A DNA stretch of 64,000 bases from Nemertoderma westbladi (lineage: Eukaryota; Xenacoelomorpha; Nemertodermatida; Nemertodermatidae). The position numbers and the translations under genes were made by a program. Of this stretch, positions 26,201 through 34,215 are shown piece after piece (position 1 is the first letter of the stretch; each line of letters starts with the position of its first letter). The stretch lies in the NCBI GenBank assembly GCA_032718475.1, contig JAUCBJ010006985.1, positions 33,445 to 97,444 of the forward strand, given 5' to 3'. Under the pieces are notes generated by a model that was given only the letters and a program-made list of their open reading frames with translations, was not told where the DNA came from and ran no database searches.

Positions 26201-29200
26201 GTTAGAGCCCACTTTATCAGGTCAAAGAATATTTCGTGACAACCAGACATAACAAACTGGAGCAACATTAATTGAAATGGGTTGTTATTATCATCAAAAA
26301 GTATTGATGAAATAAATCCTAAAGAGCATCCACAAAGGACTAAACGGAATTTCGTGTGGGGAACTTCTACACCGCTCATAGCAGATGCTAAACAATTTTT
26401 AGCTATATACCCAAGTGCCAACGTAAGATTCAATCCTGCCTGAGTTGGAATAAAGGGTAGGGGTTGTACATTGCGTCTCTGTCTAACTGGTGAGCCAACA
26501 CAAAGCTTAACTATCAGACCAAATAACTCCAAAATACTTTTACTTAATCGAGAAACAATTATCAGTAGAGGTTTAACAATATTGAATTGACCTGCCTGCT
26601 GTGGATTTAAGGTTTCCTTTAAGTGTTTACATACTTCATCAACATTCAAAACCTGAAGGTTGAGATGTGGATTGCTTGCACTTCCATCTGTCCCTGGGGT
26701 GACAGTTTCAACCAAAGGTGATGAACCACTTTGACACAAAGCTTCAAGGTCAGAAACACCCAATTTCAAATCATCAGGAAGAGAACCTGGTGTAAATATG
26801 GCATGAATAATCGAACTCTCACGCACTAAGGTTAAATATAATGAAACTAATTTTGTTAAAACTTCAACACTTTGTACAGAATTCCAGTGATTTATTGAAA
26901 TATTTCGCAACTCAGTGACTCCAGCACGGCATGTATGAATAAACATTGACACAAATGCCTGCACAGCTCCAAGTTTATTTACCATCACGTTTTCGGAGCA
27001 TGCCAACTCATGAATCAAAAACGTAGAATTTGCAGGAGACAAAGAATGAATTGGTTGTAGATCTATCAATAAGGAAGATAATTCCGTGACACTACAAGCT
27101 AAAACCTGTGGATCGCGACACAATGTAAAGGTAGACTTACAAACAACTGCTACCTCACCACAAGCTGCAGATGAGGAAAAATCATGGGGTAAGTTTGTCA
27201 TTGCAAGCAGTTTTACTAGGGGTACAAGTCCGCCTTGTTTTAGAAATTCCTTACAGTGATCATCGGTGTTATTGTGATGAATTGTTGCACCAATGAACTT
27301 GATTACGTTTAAAACAAAATCAACCAGAGGAATAGGCACACGAGCATTGACAGACTGATATGAGACTGATTTAGGTGAGAGTTTCTCATATTTTTCGGCA
27401 TCGACACTGACCTCATTATCATTATCATGGCCATCAAAGTCTTCATCATCACTTAGGTTTGCTGACATAGGAATCGCACTTGAAAACTTTGATGCCTTGA
27501 CACATATATACTTATCACTATTACCCAATTTCAGCAAATCGTTGATCAATTTTATCATTGCTTCTATAGCATGGGGTCTAAGTGACGGCTGGTGGCGAAT
27601 AAGCTCATCTATACCAGACCCCAGGGCAAAGGCTCCATCTGTGATTGACTCTGAAGATTTACGACTTTTGAGAGCAGGAAGGTAAATAGGATTGATGAGA
27701 ATACCGAACAGGGTATTGAAAGGTTTCAGTTTAGTCACAGCCTCAAGCCCATTGGCATTGAGGCACAGTCCACTGAGAATGTTAGGAAGTGAAGAAATTA
27801 CATCTCGGTGAGGGAGTATGGAGTGGTCAAATATGCTTGATAGCATAATATTGGTTAAGCCATTTGATTGAAGTGATGACAAAAGAGAGGGCTCCTGGAA
27901 TATGAACTGGGTTGTCATATCTAATGAGAGCAAGTAGAGAGAAGAGCCATAGTATCTCTGATTGCTCATTAGGTGAGTCATGCTGGAGAATAAGCTGGTG
28001 TCAATTAAATTACGAATTAAGTCATTGAAAGCAGGATCTGCAATTATCTTCTTCAAAAAGTTTAATATTGACTTCAATAAAGCTGCTCGTTGGGGATAGC
28101 AAACTTTACATGAAGACTCTACGTCCTTAGACCCTCCTTGTAAAGCAACAGTCTCACTATTGTCTGACACATTACCCCCATTCATGACATCCATTGGTGT
28201 TTCAACTTCATCTTTAGCCCTAGCAGGATCCTTAAGGCTTGATCCTGATACCTGTTTCCTGCAAAAAGTCAGTTCATATTCTATACGACTAATAAGAACA
28301 GTAACTCCATTATTCGATTTAAAGGACTGCACATCCAGTGTTGTAATGAGATCGAGAATTCTCACGGCTCGGGTAACATATGTAGTGTGAATGAGTTCAT
28401 CACCAGAGAAATTAATGATTTTAATCAATGGTGCTGTCAATCCACACGATGCAAGGGTTTCACCACCATTATCATAGGAAGCCAAGTGATAAAGAAATGA
28501 GAACAAACTAGTAGCAAATGACTGGTGGAGTGGGGTAGTTGTTGAAGGATTAACCATAGAATTTACTGTAATCCTCAAACATGAGGGAAGAAATCCATGA
28601 TAAGAAGCAGCCCCTGTACTGTTTGTGATGTCGGCTAAATGGGCATGTTCATCAAGATGGATTATGGCAGTTAATGTCCTCAATATACATGCTTTGATAT
28701 CCCAAAGTCGGTCATCCTCCAGTTGTAAAGCATCAGTGAACTCAGCGATGAGACCATTGTATATTATATTTGGTGAAATTTCAATAAACGAATGGCAATA
28801 AACAACAATTGCAATTGAAGTCACCCGACAAAGGCAATGCTGGACACGTTTTTCTGGATTTTTGAAATCCCTCGCAATTCGAAGCAAATTAATGAGTTCT
28901 GAAAACTCAGTAGGAGCTTCAAGGTCTAATTTACCATATAGGTCTGCCAAGGTAGTTTTTATAAATTCATTATTGACATGAGTTGCAAAAACTTCATTGT
29001 TTAATGTTTTGCAAACATATTTAATGGAAGAGACGGAATCTGGCATGTCAGATGATAATTGGCAACACCTTGCAAGATCAAAACCAGCTGGTTTTCCTCC
29101 CCAACTAGATGCCAGTAAGGACACCTTTGAGATAAGCAATTGTCGTTTCTCATTCACCAGTCGATTAATCACATTAGACCTTTTGCTGAATACAAACAAC

Positions 29201-29604
29201 ACTGACAGGACTAAGTAGACTACATGCATATTTTCACTGTCCAATAGGGAAACAAGATAATCTGTAGAATTATAGACATGTCTTGAAAAACTATTCTCTA
29301 TAAGCAGAGCAGTAAATCGAAGAACTTCATACAATTCCAACAACGATTCCTGTGTGGCAATATCGCAAGCCAGTTGCCCGAATACAATCCCACAGTTTCT
29401 TTGCAAAATAATATCAAATTTGTCTAAGACATCAAGCCAATGGCAAATTTCAGATTTACCATATCTCCACACTTGAATGCCTTCAAGTACCCTAGTTAAA
29501 CTGCCATCTTCTGACTGGGACACCAGTATTTGTGATATGCAATCACTAAGTTCAGGTGATACTGTGGAGTGAATCTTCTTCACTTTTGATCTATCAACCT
29601 TCAT
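17209..29604 (-). CDS. HUWE1: HUWE1-type HECT E3 ubiquitin-protein ligase, complete and intron-free
   Basis: Very large E3 ligase that accepts ubiquitin from an E2 on a HECT cysteine and transfers it to substrates (in vertebrates p53, MCL1 and histones among others). It has 4131 residues, against about 4374 in human. The N-terminus MKVDRSKVKK matches the family; an in-frame TGA at 29638-29640 and an A at -3 support the start. Order seen: armadillo-like N-terminal DUF908/DUF913 region (FTALLIENSFSRH, VFSKRSNVI); UBA about 1262-1302 (MGF at 1274-1276); WWE about 1530-1600 (Trp1538, Trp1548); acidic tract about 2205-2258; UBM-type repeats about 2810-2930 (FLAALPDEI, FLAALPVNI, RDLPPSL, DVLPDEI); HECT about 3790-4131 (LYIVFDGEEGQDAGG). 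The catalytic cysteine is Cys4098 in HTCFNQLDLP, 34 residues from the end exactly as in human. The C-terminus GFGFA is family-typical. The striking oddity is the total lack of introns over 12.4 kb. It appears fully functional. Confidence 0.97.
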   Translation of the reverse strand: MKVDRSKVKKIHSTVSPELSDCISQILVSQSEDGSLTRVLEGIQVWRYGKSEICHWLDVLDKFDIILQRNCGIVFGQLACDIATQESLLELYEVLRFTALLIENSFSRHVYNSTDYLVSLLDSENMHVVYLVLSVLFVFSKRSNVINRLVNEKRQLLISKVSLLASSWGGKPAGFDLARCCQLSSDMPDSVSSIKYVCKTLNNEVFATHVNNEFIKTTLADLYGKLDLEAPTEFSELINLLRIARDFKNPEKRVQHCLCRVTSIAIVVYCHSFIEISPNIIYNGLIAEFTDALQLEDDRLWDIKACILRTLTAIIHLDEHAHLADITNSTGAASYHGFLPSCLRITVNSMVNPSTTTPLHQSFATSLFSFLYHLASYDNGGETLASCGLTAPLIKIINFSGDELIHTTYVTRAVRILDLITTLDVQSFKSNNGVTVLISRIEYELTFCRKQVSGSSLKDPARAKDEVETPMDVMNGGNVSDNSETVALQGGSKDVESSCKVCYPQRAALLKSILNFLKKIIADPAFNDLIRNLIDTSLFSSMTHLMSNQRYYGSSLYLLSLDMTTQFIFQEPSLLSSLQSNGLTNIMLSSIFDHSILPHRDVISSLPNILSGLCLNANGLEAVTKLKPFNTLFGILINPIYLPALKSRKSSESITDGAFALGSGIDELIRHQPSLRPHAIEAMIKLINDLLKLGNSDKYICVKASKFSSAIPMSANLSDDEDFDGHDNDNEVSVDAEKYEKLSPKSVSYQSVNARVPIPLVDFVLNVIKFIGATIHHNNTDDHCKEFLKQGGLVPLVKLLAMTNLPHDFSSSAACGEVAVVCKSTFTLCRDPQVLACSVTELSSLLIDLQPIHSLSPANSTFLIHELACSENVMVNKLGAVQAFVSMFIHTCRAGVTELRNISINHWNSVQSVEVLTKLVSLYLTLVRESSIIHAIFTPGSLPDDLKLGVSDLEALCQSGSSPLVETVTPGTDGSASNPHLNLQVLNVDEVCKHLKETLNPQQAGQFNIVKPLLIIVSRLSKSILELFGLIVKLCVGSPVRQRRNVQPLPFIPTQAGLNLTLALGYIAKNCLASAMSGVEVPHTKFRLVLCGCSLGFISSILFDDNNNPFQLMLLQFVMSGCHEIFFDLIKWALTPKDSSVDDFNIMDLPEGTLDFLDIWAELLDKLVNLNTSRDTPHSLDSVPGSNKAHFDPVKFTIIMHKHAFSFLKSIWHECTNGKLKTVTYNRLLSIITHIYRGESTLQEHFKSAKGKPEASNHQVPDIDQDHLKYLMDMGFTNSQAVDALIHCQSLEAAVDWLVTHVSASQQSQRVSLHQDVYNPILGGDLMQAIRLSLAQSSNTDATSSTATAFMPSNELQSILQADLKGMVVDPINPDDANNFSFNILTGCLRILDDDPETVYKICDLMQVVASRNGYSWRETYYLTLFNEIKDILASEPSQLISPDGFLDAKVLTSRLHLACLLFEDNKYCPAILENSGIIKSLINLVSLASDYLVSNLAKESSTPKWLPLILLLLDLYQKSFTASTRREFILQQESQIWKHFDDRSGKWIPYTDQSNDLINKAYRAGESTVQLKSGPRKYTINFQKMFQINDSNSKKAVMLELKSLCDDESDGVTDISDIDTQSHSEVGSGLDGQRALNTDTKPPQVASKTSNSNQIADKVPTFCTSALTGLSSSDIAACLTICIHLISQSTDNVTLATVLRLCLRITRDYQSSCTFLRMGGVKKLLSLSHKSGLVEFDTLAILLLRHIAEDKSSIETAMESVIRSVVTGQTSNASYGATIDSSMAKEIHYIIRTLAPLACRDQDTFIEVAKKNLKLFVPSPLVGTLDGKFPYSTTPNILRIVPQTKTLPLNTNSSHYKVIVQLIEELVNSLVHTDENMDAGCCSEKTGTSQQASTHSDLKYGITVVSQDSIIQNNVTEKVQVLNVNTEAMNKPMLSKGTILRFLSELVVSYDAAALVIVKHNFVCSGSKCILAYLLDSYLMSTDKYVVSGLQLFIATLAICNCTETQNMLVQEVKNSFNRVTGLPDSRDKYDRIAAFADLLHSIIESCRMGLSSSASSRRQYLLVTIGRLIIKKGLLNDLVHVVHNLDLTSPYFVATVNSVLKPIEILTKVTNHTMSHVRQTESQSRPESINMASSGRHESQWADTQSNNQPQTENDVNSVGNLDDSHGNVPQIDAEDDVMQLVDTEMSVFDEQSEDQDGYQAVEGTMQNDDDMDIDDEVDDEDDEEEDTEEEDDDEDADMGGDDIDGESHGGSTMDNDEADDTFQLDNPPPQSHSGRFHQIDLPFSDDVWPNHDMHGILQSNHPMSYLSRIALGSGLTRQRHQAGHGLEQEPMFGLIDRDPLPSAMPLATHPLLHHSTIEDNQNRIAARPSGNNTLTHTFQVPHGAQPASAPPFLQRLLGENAAAEIMQLTSNRLASQVRIYVSDQHNPADFHNPSSSDYYFPLDGIGDFSSPSPSQSSICPSHMSRWLQESISLDGPLSMHDCMSICKLQIIPHLNKIRGDEWSQQYAKLYTSIAEQRQSEINKTNTADTSSASEHDSLSKKKTVISEPLFVGASAGTMDVAHGVVDNVVTPLEHGVMQTNSTNSTSTPIPLSQSLGGDNQTVMMAKDSIPVMSNLVSNGSGNNSSFPIEPNLSGSTEESWFSCNSSPISSTRTHPGVFNSSPTNLSVTWSCETPCSVPVKEDDVQVDLPGLPSSENVDNMDRDSLGLASNRNVTLDSPTTTNPATSIAESGHGQPLAIITDNQNGVADVSLIATSTASSTSTLPVPPLRQMEAASVSIVSEPSTSVNVMTTPVSTSAISSVSVCPEGVDPSFLAALPDEIREEVLLQQLGTTSLSGAGPSGIGATSSHAGNLPHVSPEFLAALPVNIQSEILAQEQAARLSQDVMFDPAQFIRDLPPSLRQTVLSDMDDSVLDVLPDEISEEARLLRHEESRLMMQDDDDRHRIFHDPRALFGRYALSGGRTHHRPIRGSGRLRIGSLGYGRGRGLFGAKTHDYSASAPQGKPLLDHEALSCLILLLFLRETKLNIGRLERIMSQISHHPATAKWILITLYSILIKTHSDSNSYLVNTASQPSWLKIYTNNTPGIKTSVFRITYDPNKKIQDAEKVITLHPHCHLAVCHNVLNMLASLSSTFPHYFLPDMQVANTKNMPKPENSSSKYSTVKGSSRNPSVTIHSKGELYSDFWDYLLRLENTSSGKKSKHFGKSHSVSQPGETDSSQPNDVIHCLFSKMVLLLDHPLFCEDKALMDKLVKVLSTVSKQFKLYRVKFIGFGESFKNHIRLCVEVLTSQSCSSNGLVDVTNILIRFCDLDESYSELVHGLLLEGVHVVGMSLCGHLSDFRSELTSYVEKGSQEDDNVDTSNATLERGVILDKYTGEKIVLNQTAKPKHTDLSLPSMKNLIGNYSSQNALLRTFKVIELVRQILSLKIHARRPFAFENPEAIVNTTQISNNDNHTMEGENVIPICSTPAMESNVISSDTSVIDDDNIRQLMVRDYPLLSQRLIPDNVTTSSRSNDLYQEQSGAAAGMPAQPNVINANEVRCQAQPESGSGITSTSQSTNLVPVIVEQTQDSANTSSTSTRMNSNGDLHPLSSLIHLASLWDLLSDCLSLLSKLPDQHAVLLLQPAMEAFFLVHAPQGSIKSNQRAPSAVSRASETESLFPLGGDVSPSTPASGEAFSPYPFTGAGSTEPINNAQTGSSSLTQTPHPPNVLKFLRFAETHRVVLNHILRQSQASLCEGPFAILSNYTKLLDFDVKRRYFRSELERLDDGREDMSQVTHIKRSQVFEDSYRELHRRSAAEWKNHLYIVFDGEEGQDAGGLIREWYLIISREIFNPMYALFRASPGDRVTYVPNPSSHCNSNHLSYFKFVGHVIAKAIWDDKLLECYFSRSFYKHILGKSVRYTDMEVEDYSFYQGLVYLQEHHISDLGYELTFSTEIEEFGVTTVRDLIPNGRNVVVTESNKKDYVRLVCQERMTGAIRQQINSFLEGFYDIIPRRLISIFNEQELELLISGLPNVDIEELRANTVYHKYDVNSLQVQWFWRALRSFDQSERAQFLQFVTGTSKVPLQGFAHLEGMNGPQKFQIHRDDRSTDRLPAAHTCFNQLDLPAYETYAKLHHMLSMASSECSEGFGFA

Positions 29605-29938
29605 GGTTGCAATGTGATTTCCTTCAATTAATTCAATTCAGTTTATATCATTTATACATTATAATTGTATACATATAAGTAGATAAGATGTGATAATCAA
29701 ATCAGTAGCCAAACTCGAAACAATAAATAATCCACATTGGCACATTCCACAAAAATTGTAAATGTTTCAAATTCGTAAAATTTAAGATGCCTATTATTAT
29801 ATTACCGTATTATTATAGTATCAAATGACTGACTGATCAATATAGAACTTAATGTGTAGGCCTAGCTTAATCCATTGTGTAAAGCAATGCCTTCTAATAA
29901 AATTGTTTTGTGCGTGAGACCAAATACTGATAATAGGC
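29605..29938. other. HUWE1 upstream region
   Basis: It contains the in-frame TGA at 29638-29640 and AT-rich sequence that should include the 5' UTR and promoter. I see no clear TATA or initiator motif on the minus strand. A noncoding first exon further upstream cannot be excluded. Confidence 0.45.
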
Positions 29939-30060
29939 TTAAATAATAATAAATGAATAATAATAAATAATAATGAATATGATGAATAAAACAAGGATGA
30001 ATGAAAGATGATGAATATAATAAATAATAATAATATATTTAACTTTTACAGAATCAAATA
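29939..30060. repeat. Degenerate AATAATAAATG tandem array
   Basis: Short, imperfect units of AATAATAA, TGAATAA and GATGAATAT make an array of about 120 bp. About 90 bp further right is the minus-strand copy of the core motif (AACCAAAACAACAAC at 30190-30204 with GGGAAAGGAGCAGGTT at 30151-30166). This is the same motif-then-array order seen at 41481, 45008 and 57165. Confidence 0.6.
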
Positions 30061-30655
30061 CCGGCAACAAAAGTAACAAAAGTACAAAATAACAATTAAC
30101 GAGTTTGGGGGCCTCCACATAATATAAGTAACACGCCATAAACCAATTGAGGGAAAGGAGCAGGTTAATATAGAGGCAGGCTTTTCTAACCAAAACAACA
30201 ACGGTCAACACTGCATCAGTGCTACGGTAGCACAGTGTACTGTATGTACTGTTACTGCAGTACTGTACTGTAGGTCCACTGAAGGAGGAGGCCCTGAAAC
30301 ACGTTTGTCCTCTTAGGATTGTTACTTTGGGGACCGTCCCTTGAAACACTTATATATATATATAATATATATAATATAGTCATATTCCCTTACTTTCTTT
30401 ACTTAATTTAAACTTATAAATATAATATATATATATATACTGCTTATATTATGAAACACTTTTTATAATTTTTTTTCATAAAATTTTTTTTACTGACTGT
30501 CTGACCATATGGTTTCCCTCAATTTAAATACCGATAGGCCTATACAGACTAGGCCTATACAGACTAGGCCTACACTACTGCAGTATGCTTATGCAGCTAT
30601 GTCTGCTATTCCAGTAGGCCTATTCAGTATTGGGTCTGGCGTCTGGGTGTTTTGG
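30061..30655. other. Intergenic region with core-motif copy and (AT)n runs
   Basis: It holds the minus-strand core-motif copy at 30151-30204 and (TA)n runs at about 30350-30375 and 30420-30440. The word TGAAACACTT occurs at 30343 and 30454, and a related TGAAACACG at 30294. Nothing coding is visible. Confidence 0.45.
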
Positions 30656-30665
30656 GCCATGATGT

Positions 30666-30724
30666 AGCCGGCACAGCATTCTTAAAAATGCAGCTACAAT
30701 GCGGCATGCCGATCCTAGTAGTAC
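30666..30724 (+). mobile_element. Extremely 5'-truncated LINE insertion with target duplication
   Basis: About 59 bp identical in layout to the 3' end of the LINE at 340-403: AGCCGGCACAGCATTCTTAA, then CATGCCGATCC, then AGTAGTA. The 10-bp direct repeat GCCATGATGT flanks it at 30656-30665 and 30725-30734. This shows that the family moves by target-primed reverse transcription and ends in a TAG/AGT microsatellite. Confidence 0.85.
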
Positions 30725-30734
30725 GCCATGATGT

Positions 30735-32404
30735 TCTATCTCTATGATCTATTCATACAGTCATATACAGATAATAGATATAGCAATATGGCAGCATGGG
30801 TACACTTGGAGTTACACTAAAGTCCAATATTGGACTTTGTAGTCCAAAATTGGACTTGAAATCCAATTTTTGACTTCTCACCGACTGACCGTACCGTAGG
30901 TCAGTACTGCAGTAGGTAGGTTGCAAAAATAAGACTGTAACCTGTGTTCTTTGGTTATCGTTTATTCAGTTATTGTTTTGGTTAGAAAAGCCTGCTACTG
31001 TAACCTGCTCCTTTCCATTAATTAAGAATTCTGGTTTAGTATGCTGTCTTGCAGTCTGGGTAGGCCTACCGATGGCATGGCAGTTGGCTTGGCAGTAGGT
31101 CAATAAACAGTTAAATAAAACTTCAAATGATCAAAATGGAATAGGCCTATTTTGAAAAAAGTGAAAATCAAAAACTGAAAAGTGACTCTTTTTACAGTTA
31201 ACCTAAATCTTATAGTTTTATATAGTTTTAATCTTATATTTTTTTTGTCTTTTTGGGTTGTTTTTTTGGGTAATATTGTTTCTTTGTGTATAATTGTGTT
31301 TTTTTGGGTAATATTGTGTTTTTTGGGTAATTCGTACGACCCTTACCTATTGTTTTTATGTAGGCCTATCTAACTCGAAAACTTAACCTTCATTAGGGAC
31401 TACCGATGGAATTTCACCATTGGGATTACGTTTTTTTAGCCTAAACATTTTAAGTGATTACATTTCGAAATTAGCTGAAATACTACTGCAGTACTGGCAG
31501 ACTGGAATTTATTAGTCCTATTAAATTACCGCTGTTGGCTTGGCTGTATGTCAGTCATAAAATTATTACCGTATAGAATCTGACAATTGAACAATATTTA
31601 TGCGCGCCGCACGGCGATGCAATTTCAAAGCAAACACCGAGCCAATGACAGAACGAAATTTTTAAGCGCGCCGCACATTGAAACAATTTTGAAGAGCGCC
31701 GCACCAACTGACCAATGCAATTTAAATTTTGAAGGAGTGTAACCATAGTCTGTAGTCTGCCAAAGTCAGTAGGCCTACTGATGTACCTGTTCAGCAGTAA
31801 CCATACAACAGAAAAAAGAAAGGCGAGCCAAGCGAGCCGAATTTTTTTAACAGCTAATGAAATTTTTAAGGCACTTCCGTAATTGTTAAACCAACAAATC
31901 GGCGCCGGTTTTTATTTTTGGGAGCGCCACGCGCCAAATGCCAAAGCCGGCGCACTTTACGATTTTTGAGCGTGTTACCTTGGCGCGCTTTTATTGTAAA
32001 GCGCGCCGGATTAATCCGGCGCAAAGTGTATGGATTCCAGTCTGGCAGGTAGGCCTAATGGACTCCAACTCCTGAACTCCATATTTCAGTATTTCCAAAC
32101 CTACTCCAAAAGTTGAATATTAAAAAAAAGTTGAATTTAAAACCCTAACTGTATTATTGCCATTTTACTTTGTAATACCGGTACCTATTTTTAATTAATC
32201 ATAACTTTGATACATAATACTGTACAACATATACCTACTACCGTACTTCAGATAATACCTCCCCTTACAATATTCCTTCACCTTTTATGGCAATTCCCTT
32301 GCACAACACACACTTCGAAATGAAAGACACTGACTAAAGATTTCATGATAATAGTATCAAAGAGTAATGTGTTGAATTAACCAATCACCAATGTCATTTA
32401 CAAT
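30735..32404. other. Intergenic DNA with palindromes, a core-motif copy and a T/G-rich array
   Basis: A perfect 20-bp palindrome, AAAGTCCAATATTGGACTTT, lies at 30819-30838. A plus-strand core-motif copy lies at about 30955-31016 (CTGTAACCTG on both sides of ATTGTTTTGGTTAG). It is followed at 31240-31345 by imperfect TTTTTTGGGTAATATTGTG units ending in GGGTAATTCGTACGACCCT, close to the right end of the element at 39964-41682. A GC-rich stretch at 31595-32030 repeats GCGCGCCGCAC and ends in the palindrome GCGCCGGATTAATCCGGCGC (32003-32022). No genes. Confidence 0.5.
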
Positions 32405-32618
32405 CACTAATCACAGGACTCCCAAGTATTTTGTAAATCTGTGGAGTGACTTTAGTGAGTGGTCGAGCATTACCTTACATTTGTCGTGGTTAAAAAGAAG
32501 TTGCCACAATTTGCTCCAGCGGTACAGGTACAGGACATCCAAATCACTGGGGCAATAGAGGTGATGTTACTGGGGTTGCATATAGCAGTATAGCGCTGTC
32601 GTTGAGGTCATTGGCGAA
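32405..32618 (-). pseudogene. LINE reverse-transcriptase remnant, downstream half
   Basis: On the minus strand it reads FANDLNDSAILLYA and then, in shifted frames, remnants ending FTKYLGV, as in the fingers-palm part of CR1/L2-like reverse transcriptases. It is cut at 32618/32619 by the 32628-38742 element; the upstream half is at 38742-38890. Reading across the empty site the frame is continuous. It is a different LINE from the TAG-tailed family. Confidence 0.6.
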
Positions 32619-33201
32619 AAGATGAATTAGGGTGCATTTATAGTCAGATGCTGTCCGATCCGATCCGATCCGATCCGATCCGATGCATTTCGGCAATTAT
32701 TGTAGCTACAACTGTCAGACTGCAGACTGTACAAGCCTATAGCTGCTTAGGCCTACTTCTGTTTTTCCTAACACTGAACTCAGTCTGGCAGTATGACTAT
32801 TGGCCTATTGCATTATTGTATATCTGTATATAGCAGTATTCAGGTATGGCAGTAGTGCAGTACACAGTATGGGATCGTTCGTAGCTCTGTAGCTGACTTA
32901 GGGTGCATTTATAGTCAGATGCCGTCCGATCCGATCCGATCCGATCCGATCCGATGCATTTCGGCAATTATTGTAGCTACAACTGTCAGACTGCAGACTG
33001 TACAAGCCTAGCTAGCTTGGCTTAGGCCTACTTCTGTTTTGCCTAACACTGAACGCAGTCTGGCTGTATGACTATTGCTGTATTGGCCTATTGCATTATT
33101 GTATATCTGTATGCATGGCAGTACTGCAGTATGCAGGTATGGCAGTACTGCAGTACACAGTATGGGATCGTTCGTAGCTCTGTAGCTGACTGTCAGACTG
33201 T

Positions 33202-33996
33202 GGTGTTCAGAAGGAAATCGGACGCGCGTTGGATGTCCTGGAATGGAGTCTACCGACCAACTTGCAGGGTGAGGCTGTCCCTCTGCAGCTCTGATCCTGG
33301 GCGGTGGAGACTGCGCTGATGGCGGCGGAAGCGGGACAGCACCCGGGGCATTCTGTATCCCGATACTACAGCTGGTCCATGAAACTCTACGGTACAAACT
33401 CCGAGATGGAAAACTCGATGGGAAATCGGGGGGAAGAACTAGGCCTACGAAATTTCAGTTGAACTCATTCGATAGAGCGATAGAGGTGACCAGTTGGCCA
33501 TCTCCCCGGACGGTTGCTGTGTCATGCGCGTGGCCAGAGGAGTTGGCACGGTACCCGGACGACTAAAGGAATAGTCGGATCCGGTCGTTTCGTTACTATT
33601 CAGCTATTACGAGGCGACGGTAAAGGACGAGGTGCGAGGGCCCATGTCCGGGTTGGTTGGAGCACCGGAAGCGCGACACTCGATATCGGGACTGATAAAA
33701 ATAGTTTTGGCTTCGGAGGAAACGGTAAGAAGTGCTTCGGGCGGCGTTTTGACGACTATCAGACTATGGACAACCATACGGACTAGGCGACGTGATCGGT
33801 TATCGGATCGATCTGGATGTGGGCACAATTGGGTACCGGTACAGTAAAAACGGAAGTGATCTCGGGAAAGCTTTCGACAGTTCGAGATTCCCGCTAATTT
33901 ACGCAAACTCCCGTTATTCCTGTATTCCCGCAGTCTGTGGTCTGTCGGTATCTTTAAAGAATGCTGAAATTATGTTTATTTTCGCCGAATTTATCC
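33202..33996 (+). pseudogene. DDX1: DDX1 RNA-helicase pseudogene, N-terminal region through SPRY domain
   Basis: Joined across frames this matches the first about 255 residues of the DEAD-box helicase DDX1. The N-terminal Q-motif area gives EIGRALDVLEWSLPTNLQ and GEAVPL; then come ILGGGD and a damaged Walker A region, then IPILQLVHETLR and FQLNSFDRA. The SPRY insert that is diagnostic of DDX1 gives WHGTRTTKG, VGWSTGSATLDIGTDK, FGFGGNGKK, DVIGYRIDLDVGTI, YSKNGSDLGKAFD and LKNAEIMF. Stops (for example near 33293) and several frameshifts disable it; the helicase core after the SPRY domain is absent. No introns interrupt it, although animal DDX1 genes usually have several here, so the source was probably an mRNA copy or an intron-poor gene. 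It is GC-richer than its surroundings and lies between the ends of the 32628-38742 element. Confidence 0.85.
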
Positions 33997-34039
33997 GTTT
34001 ATCTGCGCATCTTCTTTCCGGGTACACCATTGTATCCCG

Positions 34040-34215
34040 GGCGCCGTTTTGTACCTACAATGTACCAAGTTGTGTAACTTTTGTACCCATTGTACCAAGT
34101 TGTGTACCTTTTGTACTTATTATGTACCAAGTTGTGTACCTTTTACACCTACTATGTACCAAGTTGCGTACATTTTGTACCTATTATGTAACAGTTGTGT
34201 ACGGTCTTGTACCTA
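34040..34215. repeat. TGTACC-rich tandem array
   Basis: About five imperfect units of the type TTTTGTACCTATTATGTACCAAGTTGTG. The motif TTTTGTACC resembles the unit of the unrelated array at 55388-55915. Confidence 0.75.
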
